Notes: a model not told the origin generated them from the letters alone. A stretch of DNA of 64,000 bases from Phallus indusiatus (GCA_027605045.1 JAQFWX010000154.1:1-64000), one strand, 5' to 3'. Positions 34,242-46,856 are shown, counted from the stretch's first letter. Program-made: numbers and translations.

Positions 34242-37114
34242 TCATGGATTTGAACCATCCTGACGCGAGCTAAACTCGAGCGCAGGCTCATGTTCAGGAT
34301 CAGGCGTCATCGCTCGTATACGTCTCCAATCAGCTGCAACACGTCTCGTTGAAGAGTGTACCGCGCCTGCAGGTGGAACATATGGTGCTGTTGTCGTCGG
34401 TGCTGATTGTTGCTCTTGCTGTCGCTGTTGCTGTTGTTGCTGTTGGGCCTGATCCGAATTCAAAACGCCCTTTTGGTAAACCACCCCTTCAACCGTCGAC
34501 GCAGGTGCGGACACAGACCACGGCAGTGGCGGTGGCGGCGTAGGATGTAAATGTAACGACGTCTGACTCGTGTTAGCACTAGTCGCACTCGGTGTAGCAG
34601 ACATCATCGTCGAAAAGGATGAATTTCCGTTTAATCCCATCGTATCTGAAGAAGGCGGCGGCGGCGGTTGTTGAGGTAGTGAGGGAGGCAATGACATTGT
34701 TCCGCCAGCACCGGAAGCGTTAAGAGCATTCATCCCATCCATATCAATGTCAATGCCCAAATCCAAACCAAGCGGAAGCGAAAAATCCACATCCCCCGTC
34801 GGATATGACGAAGAAAACGGAAAGCCCATCCCACTTCCATCAGCAACACCACCGTTCCCCGAAAAATTAGCCGCATCCCAGTTCAACAAACTAGCAAAAT
34901 CATCATTCCCGACTACAGATCCAGTTCCAAACGGATCATTGTTGTTAAATGCGGAAGAGAGCAGCATATTCGGAGCCATCGACACCGAAATCTCGCGTGT
35001 ACCATCGAACAGCTCGTTATTCGTGAAATCGAAATCGAGCGCGAAAATGTTGGGATCGTTTGTTGCTGCTACGACGGCATGGAGCTGGAGTTGGTCTGGG
35101 GAGACGGTCGTTGTTGCGGGGGTGAGACTGGCATTGGCATTGGCATTAACACCAACACCGGCTGACGACGCTGCTGCTGTTGCCATTGTTGTTGTTAGAG
35201 GCGGTAGTGGCGGCGCAGAATTTGATTGTGCCTGTGCATTATGTGCTGGATTAGAGGGAATGTTTGATGGAAGTCCGGTCGTTCTGATGGATAGTGTTGG
35301 ATGTTGTTGTTGTTGTGAAGTGGATGGTTGATCGAAGAATGAGAGGTGCATATCGCTCAATGGGCCAGGATCGTCTGGCGACCAGCCCAAGGGTTGTTGC
35401 GAAGGGAGTGGAACAGTAATATAACCCTGTAAGAATACGTTTGAATGACAAAATAGATCATTTGAAATTGGCAAGGTGGACTTACGTCTGCGTCAGAGGG
35501 TGGATCGGGTAAAAACAAGGAGGAATCAAACCATGTAGGTATGCTATCGAGAGAGAAAGGTGTATCCTGCTGCTGGTGCTGGGGTAACGAAGTATTTGAG
35601 ACGGAAGTAGGATCGTGCCATGCAGACGGCGACGGCGGACATTGTATAACGGGTGTGGGTTGAGGCGCAAGAAGAGGCGGAGGCGGAGCAGCTGAAATTG
35701 GATCTGATGAGGATGACGAAGGTTGTGGTTGTGATGATTGTGAAGGCGGAGTGCAGCCGTCGTTATCACCCGGTGGAGTGGGCAAGTCGCCTGGCGGACC
35801 CGATGAGGACGATGATGATGAGAGGGAGGAGGAAGAGCCCGCAGTAGGAGGCTGCAGCGGTAGGCCTATACCATTGGGAACGGCACCCGGAGCAGCTGGG
35901 AGTGAGGATGGCAAGGGACGCGCCTGATTGGTGAACAACGGCGGATGCGTCTCCGCCTGCGAACCAGCACCACCAACCCCCGCCGTCTGACGCGTCTTTC
36001 GACTAGCCTTACGCGCCTCACGCTCTTTCTCCTTCTCAGCTTGCTTCTCCGCCCTGATACGGTCCTTGTCTTCCTTTTTCATAGGCTGAAAACGGTAGCC
36101 TGGGTACATAGCCTGGTGTTCGGCTTTTTTGATCTCGGAAAGCCTTTCGTAGTGGCTTCGCACGTCTGCAGTCTCGAGTTTCCACATTTGAGAGATCATT
36201 TTTGAGACCTCTGCTTGTGGCCGTTTGGGTGCGCCTGGAGGAGGAGACGGGATGTTTTTGAGTTTGTCGGATCGGTAGAGGATCCATGCGTTAGGTGGAC
36301 GTGGCGGCTGGTTTGGAGCTGCAAGTGGGTTGGCGCGATGAGAGGAAGAGGAAGAAGCGGAGTCGTTGGTCCTATCTGGGCCAGTCATGATGTTGAATGA
36401 GAACTCGAAAAACTGAGGGTGATGATGAGGAGTCGACGCGGGTGCAGGAGCTGAATTGGAAAAGATGTGTCTGTATTGATAATTGTGGTACTTGTGATGA
36501 GGTTTGCGTAATTCTACGCGAGTGATATCTTCTTCTTCTTCGTCTTCCTCCTCGTGGTCGTCGTCTTCTTCTTCGTCGTCGTCGTCGTATTCGTCCTCGT
36601 TGTTGTCGTCGGCGGCAGCGGCGGCGGAGTGCAGGTACTCGTCTGGCAGGGAATTTTCTTCGTTTTCAGGTTCGCCTTGAGCTTGAACTTGTTTAGTATT
36701 GGTTGTGGCGAAGCTAGTAGTCGTATGAGAATGGATATCTGACGAAAGGGTATCAGACGACGAGGGAGACGGAAGGGAAAACGAGGATTGACTATTAGAG
36801 AGACGCCAAACTGAGGACGTTGAACCAAATAAAGAAGCAGCAACAGGATGGGAATGCTGTCCTTGACTGTGTAGGTCCATGTTTTTGGACAGACCCCCGG
36901 AAAATCCAGTCAGCGGCGGGACATGTGGTGGACCAATGGCTGCGCCTCGTCTGCTATTGGTGGAATTCATAGTAGTAGTGGTCATAGTATTCACGTTCAT
37001 GTTGTTCATTTTGTTCATTTTGTTCATGTTGTTCATATGGCTCATATGATACGACGGAGAGGGCGCACTACAACAGCCGGTAGTAGTGGGCACCACATCC
37101 ATCGCGGTGGTCAT
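34242..37114 (-). CDS. HMG-box transcription factor
   Basis: Two exons (37114..35486, 35426..34242) give 937 aa. The SOX/MATA-type HMG box lies at about residues 268-345: RPPNAWILYRSDK, KRPQAEVSKMISQMWK, YERLSEIKKAEHQAMYPGYRFQP. It is followed by the basic Lys/Arg/Glu helix found in fungal Rox1/Ste11/Prf1-like regulators. The N-terminus has Met/Asn-rich repeats and a long acidic block (about 36520-36610). The C-terminal two thirds are Ser/Pro/Gln-rich with a polyQ run, as in activation domains. It binds bent DNA and regulates transcription in the nucleus; targets (mating, hypoxia or development) cannot be read from the sequence. A downstream in-frame ATG at 36387, just before the box, is an alternative start. 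It is not a mating-type locus by context, since no pheromone receptor or homeodomain genes are adjacent. Confidence 0.9.
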
Positions 37115-38347
37115 TATTCTCGTCGTTGGAAGTCGTAAAAAACACCGGATTGGAATGGCTCAACCAGGATAGGATAGGATAGAAAGAAGAGGGATATAGA
37201 GATGAGGGTGAGGGAAGAGAGAAGTCTACAAGAGGTCGCGCACCTTGAACATATACTAATAAGATTACGAGTCCCACGTTCTCGTCAGTGACTTTGAGAT
37301 ATAGATTATAATTAATCGACACTAATACCTTCTGCTTGTTTCCCCCGCGTTGACACGGCTTTTTCAGTCGATCACTACTAAATTTCCGGCCGGCCATGAC
37401 AATAAACAACAAAAAGATCGATTGCAATATTGACACCCAATATCAAACTTGCCTATAATGTCTCTCTCGGCGATTTACGATCGCGGCATATTTGCCCCAA
37501 AGCCTCCTCTGCTCGCGCCGCTCTCTGTTTTCCTGCTCTCTGTCTAATCATTCATTGCAAAAGTCTTTTAAATTTATCTTGCTCAAACACAAACTGTGCA
37601 AATTAATTGTTGAGCATATAAATTGAACACTCCCAATGCCCAAAAGTCTGTTGAGAAAAAGATCTGAAACAGTCGGAGTCTATTTTTAGACGGTATCCCT
37701 GAGCCTGGATCCGGAATTGCTCAAAAACAACGCCACAAAGGGGTCTTGAATAGATCCAAATGGATCGCCTTATCTCACGATAGCCAATGACATATAGTAG
37801 TAGTACATATATTTCGCAGAGTAGACAAAAGCATCTGAAAAAGACTACAGCCAAATATCAATGAAACAGATTTTCAAAGCCGTTTACTTATACATTTGTC
37901 GTTCTGCACATGAAGAAAGAAAAAGGAAAAAAGAGAAACATGGATAGGGAGAGAGGGAGAGGAGAGAGAATGGAAAAAGAGCATAGACTGATGAAAGAGA
38001 AAAAGCAACAAGATGACGATGGGGGGGAGTGGAGGAACGTTGGGGTAGGGTGTGTGTGTAGAACTGGAAAAAAAAAGAACCGTCAGCCCATTGTTTATAT
38101 TCCTCCAGCCCCCTTCGCCCGCTGCCGGGTATCTGTTAAACGTCCCCTTTTATTTATGGGGTGCATGCAGGCGGGCGCAGGTACAGGCCAAGAAAAAAGT
38201 TTTTAATAATAACGCACATGATATTTTTTCCCGTTTAGCAAGCAACTCTATTATTTAGAAAAAAAAAACACGACAACAAAAGAGGGAACGACTCCAACAG
38301 GCCGGAATCTTCCGAGTGCCCGTACCCGCGATGCGTACGTATTTTTT
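37115..38347. other. 5' leader/promoter of the HMG-box gene
   Basis: 1.2 kb with no supported gene. Several short upstream frames precede the HMG-box start on the minus strand, one running into the coding region out of frame (about 37068-37436). A purine-rich stretch lies at 37910-38000. Confidence 0.45.
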
Positions 38348-39476
38348 TTAGTATTGCCCACCCTGACCGTAACTGGGATATCCTCCTCCTATAGCACAAG
38401 CACTTAGTCTCATTCTGTATTATTTGATCCGGGATCTTCTTACCTTGACCATATCCTCCGTATCCCTGTTGGTACGACCCCCCCTGGTTGTAGCCGCCGC
38501 CACCATAACCGCCTACAAAAAAAAGAGTAAGCCCTTTCCAGTTCAGTCACTGAGCTAGGTCGGCCGCAAACCGGATGCTGGGTATCCGCCGCCATACCCA
38601 CCAGCGCTATACCCACTGTTGTTATACTGATAGGAGCCTAAAAACCGGGAATCAGCATAAAAGGGAAGGAGAGGGTACACATTACTTGAGAACTCACCTC
38701 CTCCACCTCGGCCGGATCCTCCTCCTCCTCCACCGCCACCACCACCTCCACCACGAGCATTGGCAAGATTCACTTTAATCCTTCTTCCATCGAGCTCCTG
38801 TTCATTCAGACCGGCAATAGCAGAATTCGCTTCTTGTTCACTTCCGTACGTCACAAACCCGAACCCGCGAGACCTTCCAGTGTCTCGATCACGCATGACG
38901 ATGGACTTTTTAAATAAAGGAAGATTGTCATGTCAGATTTTTTTTTAGGGGGGAAGTGATGGAGAAAGATATGTCGCACGTCAAGAATACTGCCATACGC
39001 CGAGAAAGCCTGATTGTCGTTTACGCAGGCATATATATGCGTGTTGGTGAAGGAGATGTAGACACAATCATGCATAAACATTTCATCACGATACCAGAAC
39101 GAGAGACGTCATAGCGAGATAAAGCGACACCGAACGATCAGTAAGAACGGAAAGAGAGAGAGAGAGAAAGCAAAGCAAGACGGTCAACAGTTGCGGAAGA
39201 GTAGAGAAAGGAGAGCACACGATAACGAACAGTTCTCAGGCTGTCATCAGTTGTATTCCAACTTAAATTGCTACAAACAGGAAAAAAATTACAACTATCA
39301 GTCAAACCGAAACACGAGACAGAAGAAAGAGAGAGAGGAAATGAGAAGGGAGAATAGAAGGGCGAACATGTCAAAGTGTCCTAAAGTTAAGGAAAGGAAG
39401 AAGAGAAACGAGCGAGAACGGAGAACGAGAACGACAGTAGCAAGGAAACTGACCCGACGTAGACCTTTGCAGACAT
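38348..39476 (-). CDS. Small glycine-rich RNA-binding protein (single RRM)
   Basis: Seven exons (39476..39454, 39270..39231, 39009..38980, 38905..38698, 38637..38572, 38512..38444, 38388..38348) give 158 aa. The RRM covers residues 2-80 or so: MSAKVYVGNLSWNTTDD (RNP2 KVYVGNL), then RGFGFVTY (RNP1), and ELDGRRIKVNLANAR. A Gly-rich tail with a run of about twelve Gly, then GGYGGGY and GYPSYGQGGQY repeats, completes the plant/fungal GRP architecture. Such proteins bind RNA and act in stress and cold responses or splicing. The first exon codes 7 residues plus two bases, and RNP2 is split across the first intron. The third exon is only 30 nt. Confidence 0.93.
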
Positions 39477-40984
39477 TTGTTGTATTTATGGAGATGATGA
39501 GGGGAGGAGATACTAGAAACAGAATGCAGCCAGAAACCGGATATAAATGCTTTTGTTTTGTTTTGTTTTGTAAAATAAACACAACAAACAGCCGAGAGAA
39601 AATCGTCAACAACGAAGACCGCAATACGTTCTTTTTTCCAAACCACAACAGACTAAGAGCGGGGTGGGCAGCTGTCTCGGGGAGCGGGCAACAATAAAAC
39701 GAGAGACGAAATTGGCGGACGAAGGGAGGAAGGAGAACTGGAGAACAGAGAGACAGGAGTTTCGATTGCAAACAGAGCACCCCTCTTTTTAAGCAGAAGG
39801 GTCTTCGCTCAAACAATCTCACCCGGAAGACGCACATTTCAACTTCCGATACACACTCCGCCATTTGCTGAAATAAGGTTTGATTCATAGGACAGTTATC
39901 GTAGCGGTAATTCCCCTTTGCCGATCATATTATATGCCTGGATGGCGTTTAGTTGTCAACATCTCTATTCACTAGCCAACATTCATACAGAACACTAGGA
40001 AGATTTAGGTTGGTGTTGTTGGCAGTATAATGCATATACTTCGTGCCAGTGTGTATATTACCATGTCACAGTCACATTCAAAATTGGGGTCCTAAACAGG
40101 AGCTTCTCCGAGTAACGAGAAACGAAAAAAAAATAGTTCCATGTGCCACTGCTACTAATAGAGAATCATCGTATGCGTGTGCCATGTCCAGCACAATAAC
40201 TGTTAGAATTCGCGCGTGTACATAGTGTGTATTTTTCCTCCCTCCTTTTCTCTCACAAGTTCTAGGCTTCCAACCAGACTGCTCGGTTCACGTCACGCGA
40301 AAACGTAGCGCGAGATCATTTCTCGCGGGTTGGAGATCGTCCGGTACCTTATAATTTGCACACATCAAGTTAGTGCTTGTTGTGGAAACGTGAGAATATC
40401 GATTATCGTGCCCAAAACAAGCGTATTTGACATTAAAAATTGACATCTAGAATTTTTAGGAGTCTGAGAAACGGGTTCCTAGCACATATATTTTAGGATA
40501 CCTTCCGCTGGCAAGCCACTTCGTTTGCCCCTGAGGCTGATCAAATGGCTGATTCGCCACCAGCGGCCCAGTCTATAAGGGGAATAGTCTGTACCACATA
40601 GGTAATGTGAGTATGTATGTATACTGGTAAAATAATTTCAAGTCTAAGAATGAGTTCCTTACGGATAGTCTAACTTTTGCTGTCTGGTTAGTATCAAGCC
40701 AAAATGCTTTTCAAATACAAACAAGCCCATTGAACTCCGATTTACCACTAGACAAGACATATACTGGATATTAAAAGAAATTGAAATAATGCTTTCGACA
40801 TGACAGGCCCTCCCCTGGAAAAATTACCCCTTGTGGATCTTCCGTGTGAGCACGAGTTCAGAGAACAGGTCCATCGCGTAAGGCACCTCGAACCTTTTTT
40901 TCATTAATTCATCGAAAATCAGACCAATTCTATCTTAGTGTTGGTGTGGTGCCATGGCTTAATGTGAGGCGCCCAGCGCGGCTC
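39477..40984. other. Intergenic, 5' flank of the RRM gene
   Basis: 1.5 kb without a supported gene. The part up to 39900 is purine-rich on the plus strand and could be the leader of the RRM transcript. Minus-strand frames here (39298-39888) lack any recognisable domain. Confidence 0.45.
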
Positions 40985-41749
40985 CAGTTCCTTTCAGTCG
41001 CCTGGTAAAGGACCAAGGTACATGCATCCATATTTGAACTTGAAGTTTATGAAATGTCTAACTTTAAACGGATCCTGTAGATCATACGTTATTTGCTTGA
41101 AGGAGTAACTACCAATGGAAAGTCGTAGGTTTGAGCAGATGAAATCGCCTCACAAGCATTATGTGGAGCTAGTAGCACAGCAGCCGTCGTTCTTCAGATT
41201 TGGGTAAATGTCAAAGCCAGCTTGCATCTACGATGTCAATACTCACTGAATGCTTGTTTGTCCCTCACGTTAAAACCGTGCTATAGCCTGTTGCAGGCGT
41301 TACAAGGTGAGTGAATTATATTTCAGACACAGTAGTGCAAGTAGTAACCTAAACTACAGTCCAAGATGTCAGCTCGAACCCACAGCAACTGATTTTGGAG
41401 AAGCATTCGGACTCAAAATGAAAACAACAGTAGGAAACGTACTGGAATGCTGCGATAGGGCTATTGCAAAAGACGACCGCCAGTGTACTAGATGGCCCCA
41501 ATCTCTCCGATGAGCGCTCGAGCCTCGGTTCACTCCATAGCGTTACCTCGGTGCATTACGAGAGCTCCTATCTTGTGCAATCAGCTTCTTCCAATGGGAT
41601 TTTGTCATGGATCGTATAACGCAACTTTATCTGATGTGTTTTATCACTAATCACTGCCCGCCTGCTGTACGAAACAACCTGACTCATCGCGGCCTAATCA
41701 CTTTTTAACAGCGACCACTCTCAAACGTTTCAACGTTTAAATCCTTGCG

Positions 41750-42846
41750 ATGGACGAGCCTGGAGTATCTATTGTGATGAGTGGTCCACCTGAAAATCTG
41801 CACATTGCTGAGTCTCCATTCGTAATGGCCCTAAACTTTTTGCGGAAGGACAGCGAGTATCGTGCAACGTTCACTCAGAAGCAAATTACCGAATCTACGC
41901 GTATCCTGGAATCAGTAAACTCGGCTGTACTAGTGGTACGAACACTGTTTTTCTTTTTCATGTTCGTGCCTTCAGAGTCCAAAATATTGACGCATCCCCG
42001 GGTATAGGCCACCTTCGTCGCTGGCGTACAAGCCCAAATTATCGCTCTCACGGCGGATAAGAACGATACGAAGATCCAAGTAGCCGCTAATGCCTTTGGA
42101 TTTCTTGGATTGGTATTCGACATTCTGGGTGCCAACCAGGGAGTAATTCACGCCGTCAAACTGAAGAAGTCGATATCCGAGGCTCAAACGCCACTGGGTC
42201 ACGTCTTTATGGACACCGAGCAACTCGATCATATTCAAGAGACCCTCGGCGATGCATCCACAGAGAAGCAAGAGACTCAAAGATTACTAGGAGAAAGTCT
42301 ACTCAAAGAAATCAGCGAAAGCAAGAAGTTTTGGACTTTCCGTCGCACGTTGTTTACACCTCGTGACCCAGAATTTAAAAAACATTTGTCCCTTTTGTTT
42401 CCTACGGATGGCGGAGGTGCAAAATACTGGATAATGCAGCTAGGTGTTGAATTAGACGAATCGTCAAGACGGTCGACTCTCAGTTCCATTCGACTCGGTG
42501 TATTCTTCTTATTGATCTCCGTCCTATGTTTTGCTGGATATTCTCAGCCTCATGCTGTATGGATTACCTGCGTTGTGGTGACTATAGTATTTCAAGCGAG
42601 CTTTACCTGGGGGGAAGTAGTCTCTAGCATTTTGCATCGTAAGTTCTTGCTTAAGTTGTCCCATTTCCTGGCTAACCTACTAACTGCATGATACCATTTT
42701 TTCTAGCCTTATACGAAGGTCCTGTGGTACAAAATCTAGAGCAAGCTTCCGGGATTCTTGCCATTGTGAATGGAACGGAAGGAGTAAACATATACGTAAA
42801 GATGGTTGTATCAATTTGGAAAAACATTCTTGAAAATCTATTCTGA
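41750..42846 (+). CDS. Predicted four-TM protein of unknown function, paralogue 1
   Basis: Exons 41750..41935, 42008..42638 and 42707..42846 give 318 aa; the same intron positions and phases occur in paralogue 2, which supports the model. A soluble N-terminus (MDEPGVSIVMSG, FVMALNFLRKD) leads to two hydrophobic segments, VLVATFVAGVQAQIIAL and ANAFGFLGLVFDILGA. A charged central domain of about 110 residues contains MDTEQLDHIQETL and FWTFRRTLF. Two further TM helices follow, GVFFLLISVLCFAGYSQP and WITCVVVTIVFQASF, then an amphipathic C-terminus. I do not know the family; it looks like a lineage-specific membrane protein. The intact duplicate argues that it is translated. Confidence 0.75.
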
Positions 42847-43719
42847 AGATGAAAATACATAATTTCACAAAAACGCTCTGCTGTGGGATTATCCAACAAC
42901 GCTCAAGCTTCAAGCTCCTTCTAGCCGCCTGGTAAAGGTACGTGCATGCATGCATATTGAACACGAGGTTCTGATTAAAACAGTTTTGTCGATCATACGT
43001 TATCTGTCATATGAAGTAACTACCAATGGGAAGTCGTAGGTTCGAGCAGATAAAAATCGCCTGGCAAGTATTGCCGTGTGAAACCAGTTGCACAACATCC
43101 GGCGATCTTTCAAGTTTGGGTCAATGCTGTAGAAGTCCGTCGTACACGTGAGTTACGCCCATTTCACACTCTTGTATGGAAGATTTTTTCTTACTTCCAA
43201 TTTTCACATTAGAGCTTGTATCTACAAATTTGAACTATTCATTTAATGACTAGTAAAGGACCTATACCTCACTTCAAGGCTGCGCTATGGACTTGCAGGT
43301 CTCACGACGCTATGGTGAGTGAATCCGGACTTTAGCACAATGTAGTAAGCTAAACTACAGTCGCAGTTTCGCCCGGGCTCAAAGCAGCGAATTTTGGAGA
43401 GGCATCCAGATTCAGAGTCTCATATGTGATATGAAATTATGAAAACAGCATATTTGACAAAATGTAATAAAATATTGTGGTAAGGCTATTGCAAAGGAGA
43501 CTGCCAGCGTATGTAGATGCGGTCTTGGTTCGCTTCACAGGACGTTATCTCACAAAATCCTCCTGCATATCTCGTGCAATCCGTTTTTTTTTCAGTGGTT
43601 TTTTTCATGAATCGTTTAACACAACTTTATTTTATCACTGTCAGCCTGCTGTACTATATAACTCGACTCATTGTGGCCTAAACATCCTTTAACACTCTCT
43701 CGAACGTTGAACTCTGACG

Positions 43720-44826
43720 ATGAACGAGCATAGGGTGATTACGATGGATGGTCCACTCATCACCGACTCCCCCGACTCTCCCAACCCTTTCGACTCTCCC
43801 AACCCTTCCGACTCTCCCGACTCTCCCGACCCTTCCGACCCTTCCGACCCTTCCGACCCATTTTTAGAGGCCCTAAAATTCCTGCGAAATGACAGTACAC
43901 ATCGCGCAACCCTCACTGAGAAGCATATTGCCGATTCCACAAGTCTTGTAAAATCGGTAAAATCGGCTGTGCTAGTGGTAACATTGTTTTCCTTATGTTT
44001 GCGCCTTCAGAGGAACTCACTCTTTATAGGCCACCTTTGTCGCTGGCGTCCAAGCCCAAATTATCGCTCTTACGGCGAACCAAAACGATACGCCGATCCA
44101 GGTGGCCGCTAATGCTATTGGATTTCTTGGATTGATATGCGATATTCTGGGTGCCAAAGGGGGAGTAAATTATGTCTCCATACTGAGACAAGCGATATCT
44201 CAGGGCAAAACGTCAAGCTACACGTTTATGGACACCGAAAACCTTGACGGTATCGAAGAGACTCTTCGCAATGCATCCAAAGAAAACCAGAAGATTCCAC
44301 AATCAACAGCAGAAAGACTGCTCAAAGAAATGAACGAAAGCAAGACATTTTGGACGTTCCGTCGCATGTTGTTTACAACTTATAATCGAGATTTGGAAAA
44401 ACATTTGTCCCTCCTGTTTCCACGGGAACAGGCCTCTCCGAAGAGAGTCTGCGCGATGAAGTTGTGGGTTGTAGCAAGACTGTCGACCCACAGTATAATT
44501 CGAGTCGGTGTAATCTTCTTGTTGATGTCCTCCCTATTGTTTGCTGGATATTCTCAACCCAAGCCTGTTTGGATTACTTCTCTTGTTTTCGCCGTTTATA
44601 TGTCAAGCTCTTGCTTTTGGGCCACTGATATTGTAATTCGTAAGTCCTCAGTTATCCTAGTTAACCTACCCACTGCATAAGCTCATTTTTTTTAGCCTTG
44701 GACAGTGGATCTGTACTAGGGAACCTGAAGAAAGCTTCAAAAGGCATTGTGAAAGAAATGGATGTGCAAGACATGGTCGAGATGTCAATATCAGTTCTCC
44801 AAACGTATTTTGAATATGCATTCTGA
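43720..44826 (+). CDS. Predicted four-TM protein of unknown function, paralogue 2
   Basis: Exons 43720..43977, 44030..44639 and 44696..44826 give 332 aa. Intron positions match paralogue 1, as do the blocks FLRNDSTHRATLTEKHIADST, ATFVAGVQAQIIALTA, NAIGFLGLICDILGAKGG, FMDTENLDGIEETL, FWTFRRMLF, KHLSLLFP and LFAGYSQP. It differs by an N-terminal low-complexity insert of Ser-Pro-Asp repeats (about 43765-43860), caused by a short cytosine-rich tandem repeat. The last TM helix and C-terminus have diverged. The changes leave the frame open, so the copy is probably functional. Function unknown. Confidence 0.75.
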
Positions 44827-45247
44827 AGATGAAATTACGTTTGCTCTCTAGTTTGCTCTGCTGTTACGATAGGATTACCCAAAAATAAGATGTTTAACAC
44901 TTAAAAGTCCCTCTTGATTTTTCTTTTAAATTGATGGATGAAACCGTGAATGACAGAGGAAAATCACACATGCTTTATAAAAAAAACAAAGGTGGGGAAG
45001 CGTCGGAGGCTTGGACAAAAAGAACGAAGAAACAAAGAACAAGCGATGTTACCTCCGAGTCGGTACATTACAAGAGCTCCTATTTTACGCAATCAGCTGC
45101 CAATAGGATAATGGGATTTTGTCATGAACCGTATAACACAACTTTATCTGGTGTTTTATCACTTATCATTGCCGGTCTGCTGTACGAAACAATAAAACTC
45201 ATCGCGGTCTAATTATCCTTCAACACACTCTCGAATGTTGATTTCTT

Positions 45248-46290
45248 GTTATAGACGAGCCTGCAGCATCTACTGTAATGGATGGTCTCGAGTCTTCATT
45301 TGTAACGGCCCTAAACTTCCTGCGCAAGGTCAGTGGATATCGAGCAACCTCCACAAGCAAATTACCGAGACACGTATCCTGGAATCAGTAAATTCGGCTG
45401 TGCTAATAGTACGAATACTGTTTTCTTGTATTTGCACCCTCAGAAACCAAGACATTGAAACCACTCGGTATAGGCCATCTTCGTCCTTGGCGTTCAAGCC
45501 CAAATTATCGCTCTTATAACGGATAAAAACGACAAGTGGCCGCTAATGCCTTTGGATTTCTGGGATTGGTATTCGATATTCTAGGTGCCAACCAGGGTGT
45601 AATTCACTGAAGAAGTCGGTATCCGATGCTCAGACACCAGATCACTTGTTTATGGACACCGGGCGACTCGACCGTACTCAAGAGATTCCCGGCGGTGCAT
45701 CCACAGAAATAAAAATTCATTAAGAGAAAGACTGCTCAAAGAAATCAGCGAAAGCAAGAAATTTTGGATCGTCCGTCGCACGTTTTTTACACCTCTTGAT
45801 CCAGGACTTCAAAAACACTTGTCCTTTCTATTTTCTGCGGAAGACAGGGATAAAATACCAAATAATGCAGCTATATGTTGATCTAGACGAATCATCAAGA
45901 CGTTGGATACTCAATTCCATGCGATTCGGTGTATCCGAGTCATTCCTGTTAACCTTCGTCCTATGTTTTGCTAGATACTCTCAGCCTCAAGTGGTATGGA
46001 TTGCTTGCGTTGTGGTGACTGTAGTATTCATAGCTATTTTTAACTGGGGTAAAATGATAATGTATAACATTTTACATCGTAAGTCCTTAAGTCGTCCATT
46101 TCCCGGTTAACCTACCAACTGCATGATGCCATCTCTTTAGGCTTACACGAAAGAAGTGTGGGACGAAATTTAAAGCAAGCTTCGGGGAATTCAATATTAT
46201 GAATGGAATGGGATGAGTAAAGTAAAACGCAGAGATGGTTTTATCAATTTGTAAAACCATTCTTGATGTGTTGCGAAGATGAAAGCACAT
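45248..46290 (+). pseudogene. Decayed third copy of the four-TM gene
   Basis: Closely related to paralogue 1 but broken. The codon aligned to the start is ATA (45251-45253) where paralogue 1 has ATG. Two deletions of about 10 nt shift the frame (near 45530, before GTGGCCGCTAATGCC, and near 45607, in the segment matching the VIHAVKLKK codons). Further small losses occur near 45350 and 45370. The rest aligns well, including MQLYVDLDESSRRWILNS and LCFARYSQPQVVWI (45860-46020), so inactivation looks fairly recent. Confidence 0.85.
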
Positions 46291-46460
46291 TCTCCCAAGC
46301 GTGTGCTGGACTCAGAATCCTTTTGAATTGATGCTTTAAATTGATGATGAAACATGTATGACAGTGGAAAATCGCGCACGCTTACAAGACAGACGGAAAA
46401 ACACCAGAAGTTCAGGACAAAAAAAACGAAGAAACAAAGAACAGATGACATTAACGTGTG

Positions 46461-46856
46461 CTGCAGGGTATCAAGAAGATATATGCCAAATGTTCATTAC
46501 AAAACTCGTTGCGTGGATGAATGTAGTAACGTCATAAGAAACCAAAACGCTCCTCTTTTTTTGGTTGAAAAAGTAATCATTATTGAGTCGTTAAAAGGGG
46601 TGCATAAATGGGAATAAATTGAAAAAAATGGGAACAGGTATTGCGTTGCGGATAAACAGGATGCGGTTGGGAAAGGGTAAAGAAAGGTTGAAAAGAAGAA
46701 AAGAAAAGAAAAAAACAACATAAACATGCAAAAAAGCACGCGTCAACACAGAAACCAAAATACTTCGAGACGAATACGCGAACACGGTAGATAGCAAGGA
46801 AAGAAACCTACACCCTCGAACGTCGCGATGTGTTACATATAGACCTCTCATTTTTT
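46461..46856. other. Intergenic 3' flank of the ABC transporter
   Basis: About 0.4 kb, AT-rich, purine-rich on the plus strand near 46670-46730; no gene seen. Confidence 0.4.

Larger units (their letters stand above)
40985..46460 (+). repeat. Head-to-tail triplication of a gene unit of about 1.5-2 kb
   Basis: Three direct copies start near 40985, 42920 and 44900. Shared flanking blocks: a tagCCGCCTGGTAAAGG-like block (about 40995 and 42930), an ACTACCAATGGRAAGTCG block (about 41110 and 43020), and the CATGRATCGTWTAACRCAACTTTA block upstream of each gene (about 41605, 43605, 45125). A block ending AACGAAGAAACAAAGAAC occurs at about 45025 and 46425. Copies one and two contain intact genes; copy three is decayed. 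Confidence 0.85.

Noticed and set aside
33686..34291. Plus- and minus-strand frames of 150-180 residues in the 3' flank of the HMG-box gene
   Set aside because: Biased composition from purine-rich DNA, no splice or start context and no recognisable fold.
34747..35331. 194-residue plus-strand frame
   Set aside because: Antisense to the low-complexity region of the HMG-box protein.
34242..37114. HMG-box gene as a mating-type (MAT) locus
   Set aside because: Basidiomycete mating loci carry homeodomain or pheromone/receptor genes, none of which are adjacent.
39298..39888. 196-residue minus-strand frame upstream of the RRM gene
   Set aside because: Overlaps the real first exon of the RRM gene in another frame; composition follows the pyrimidine-rich leader.
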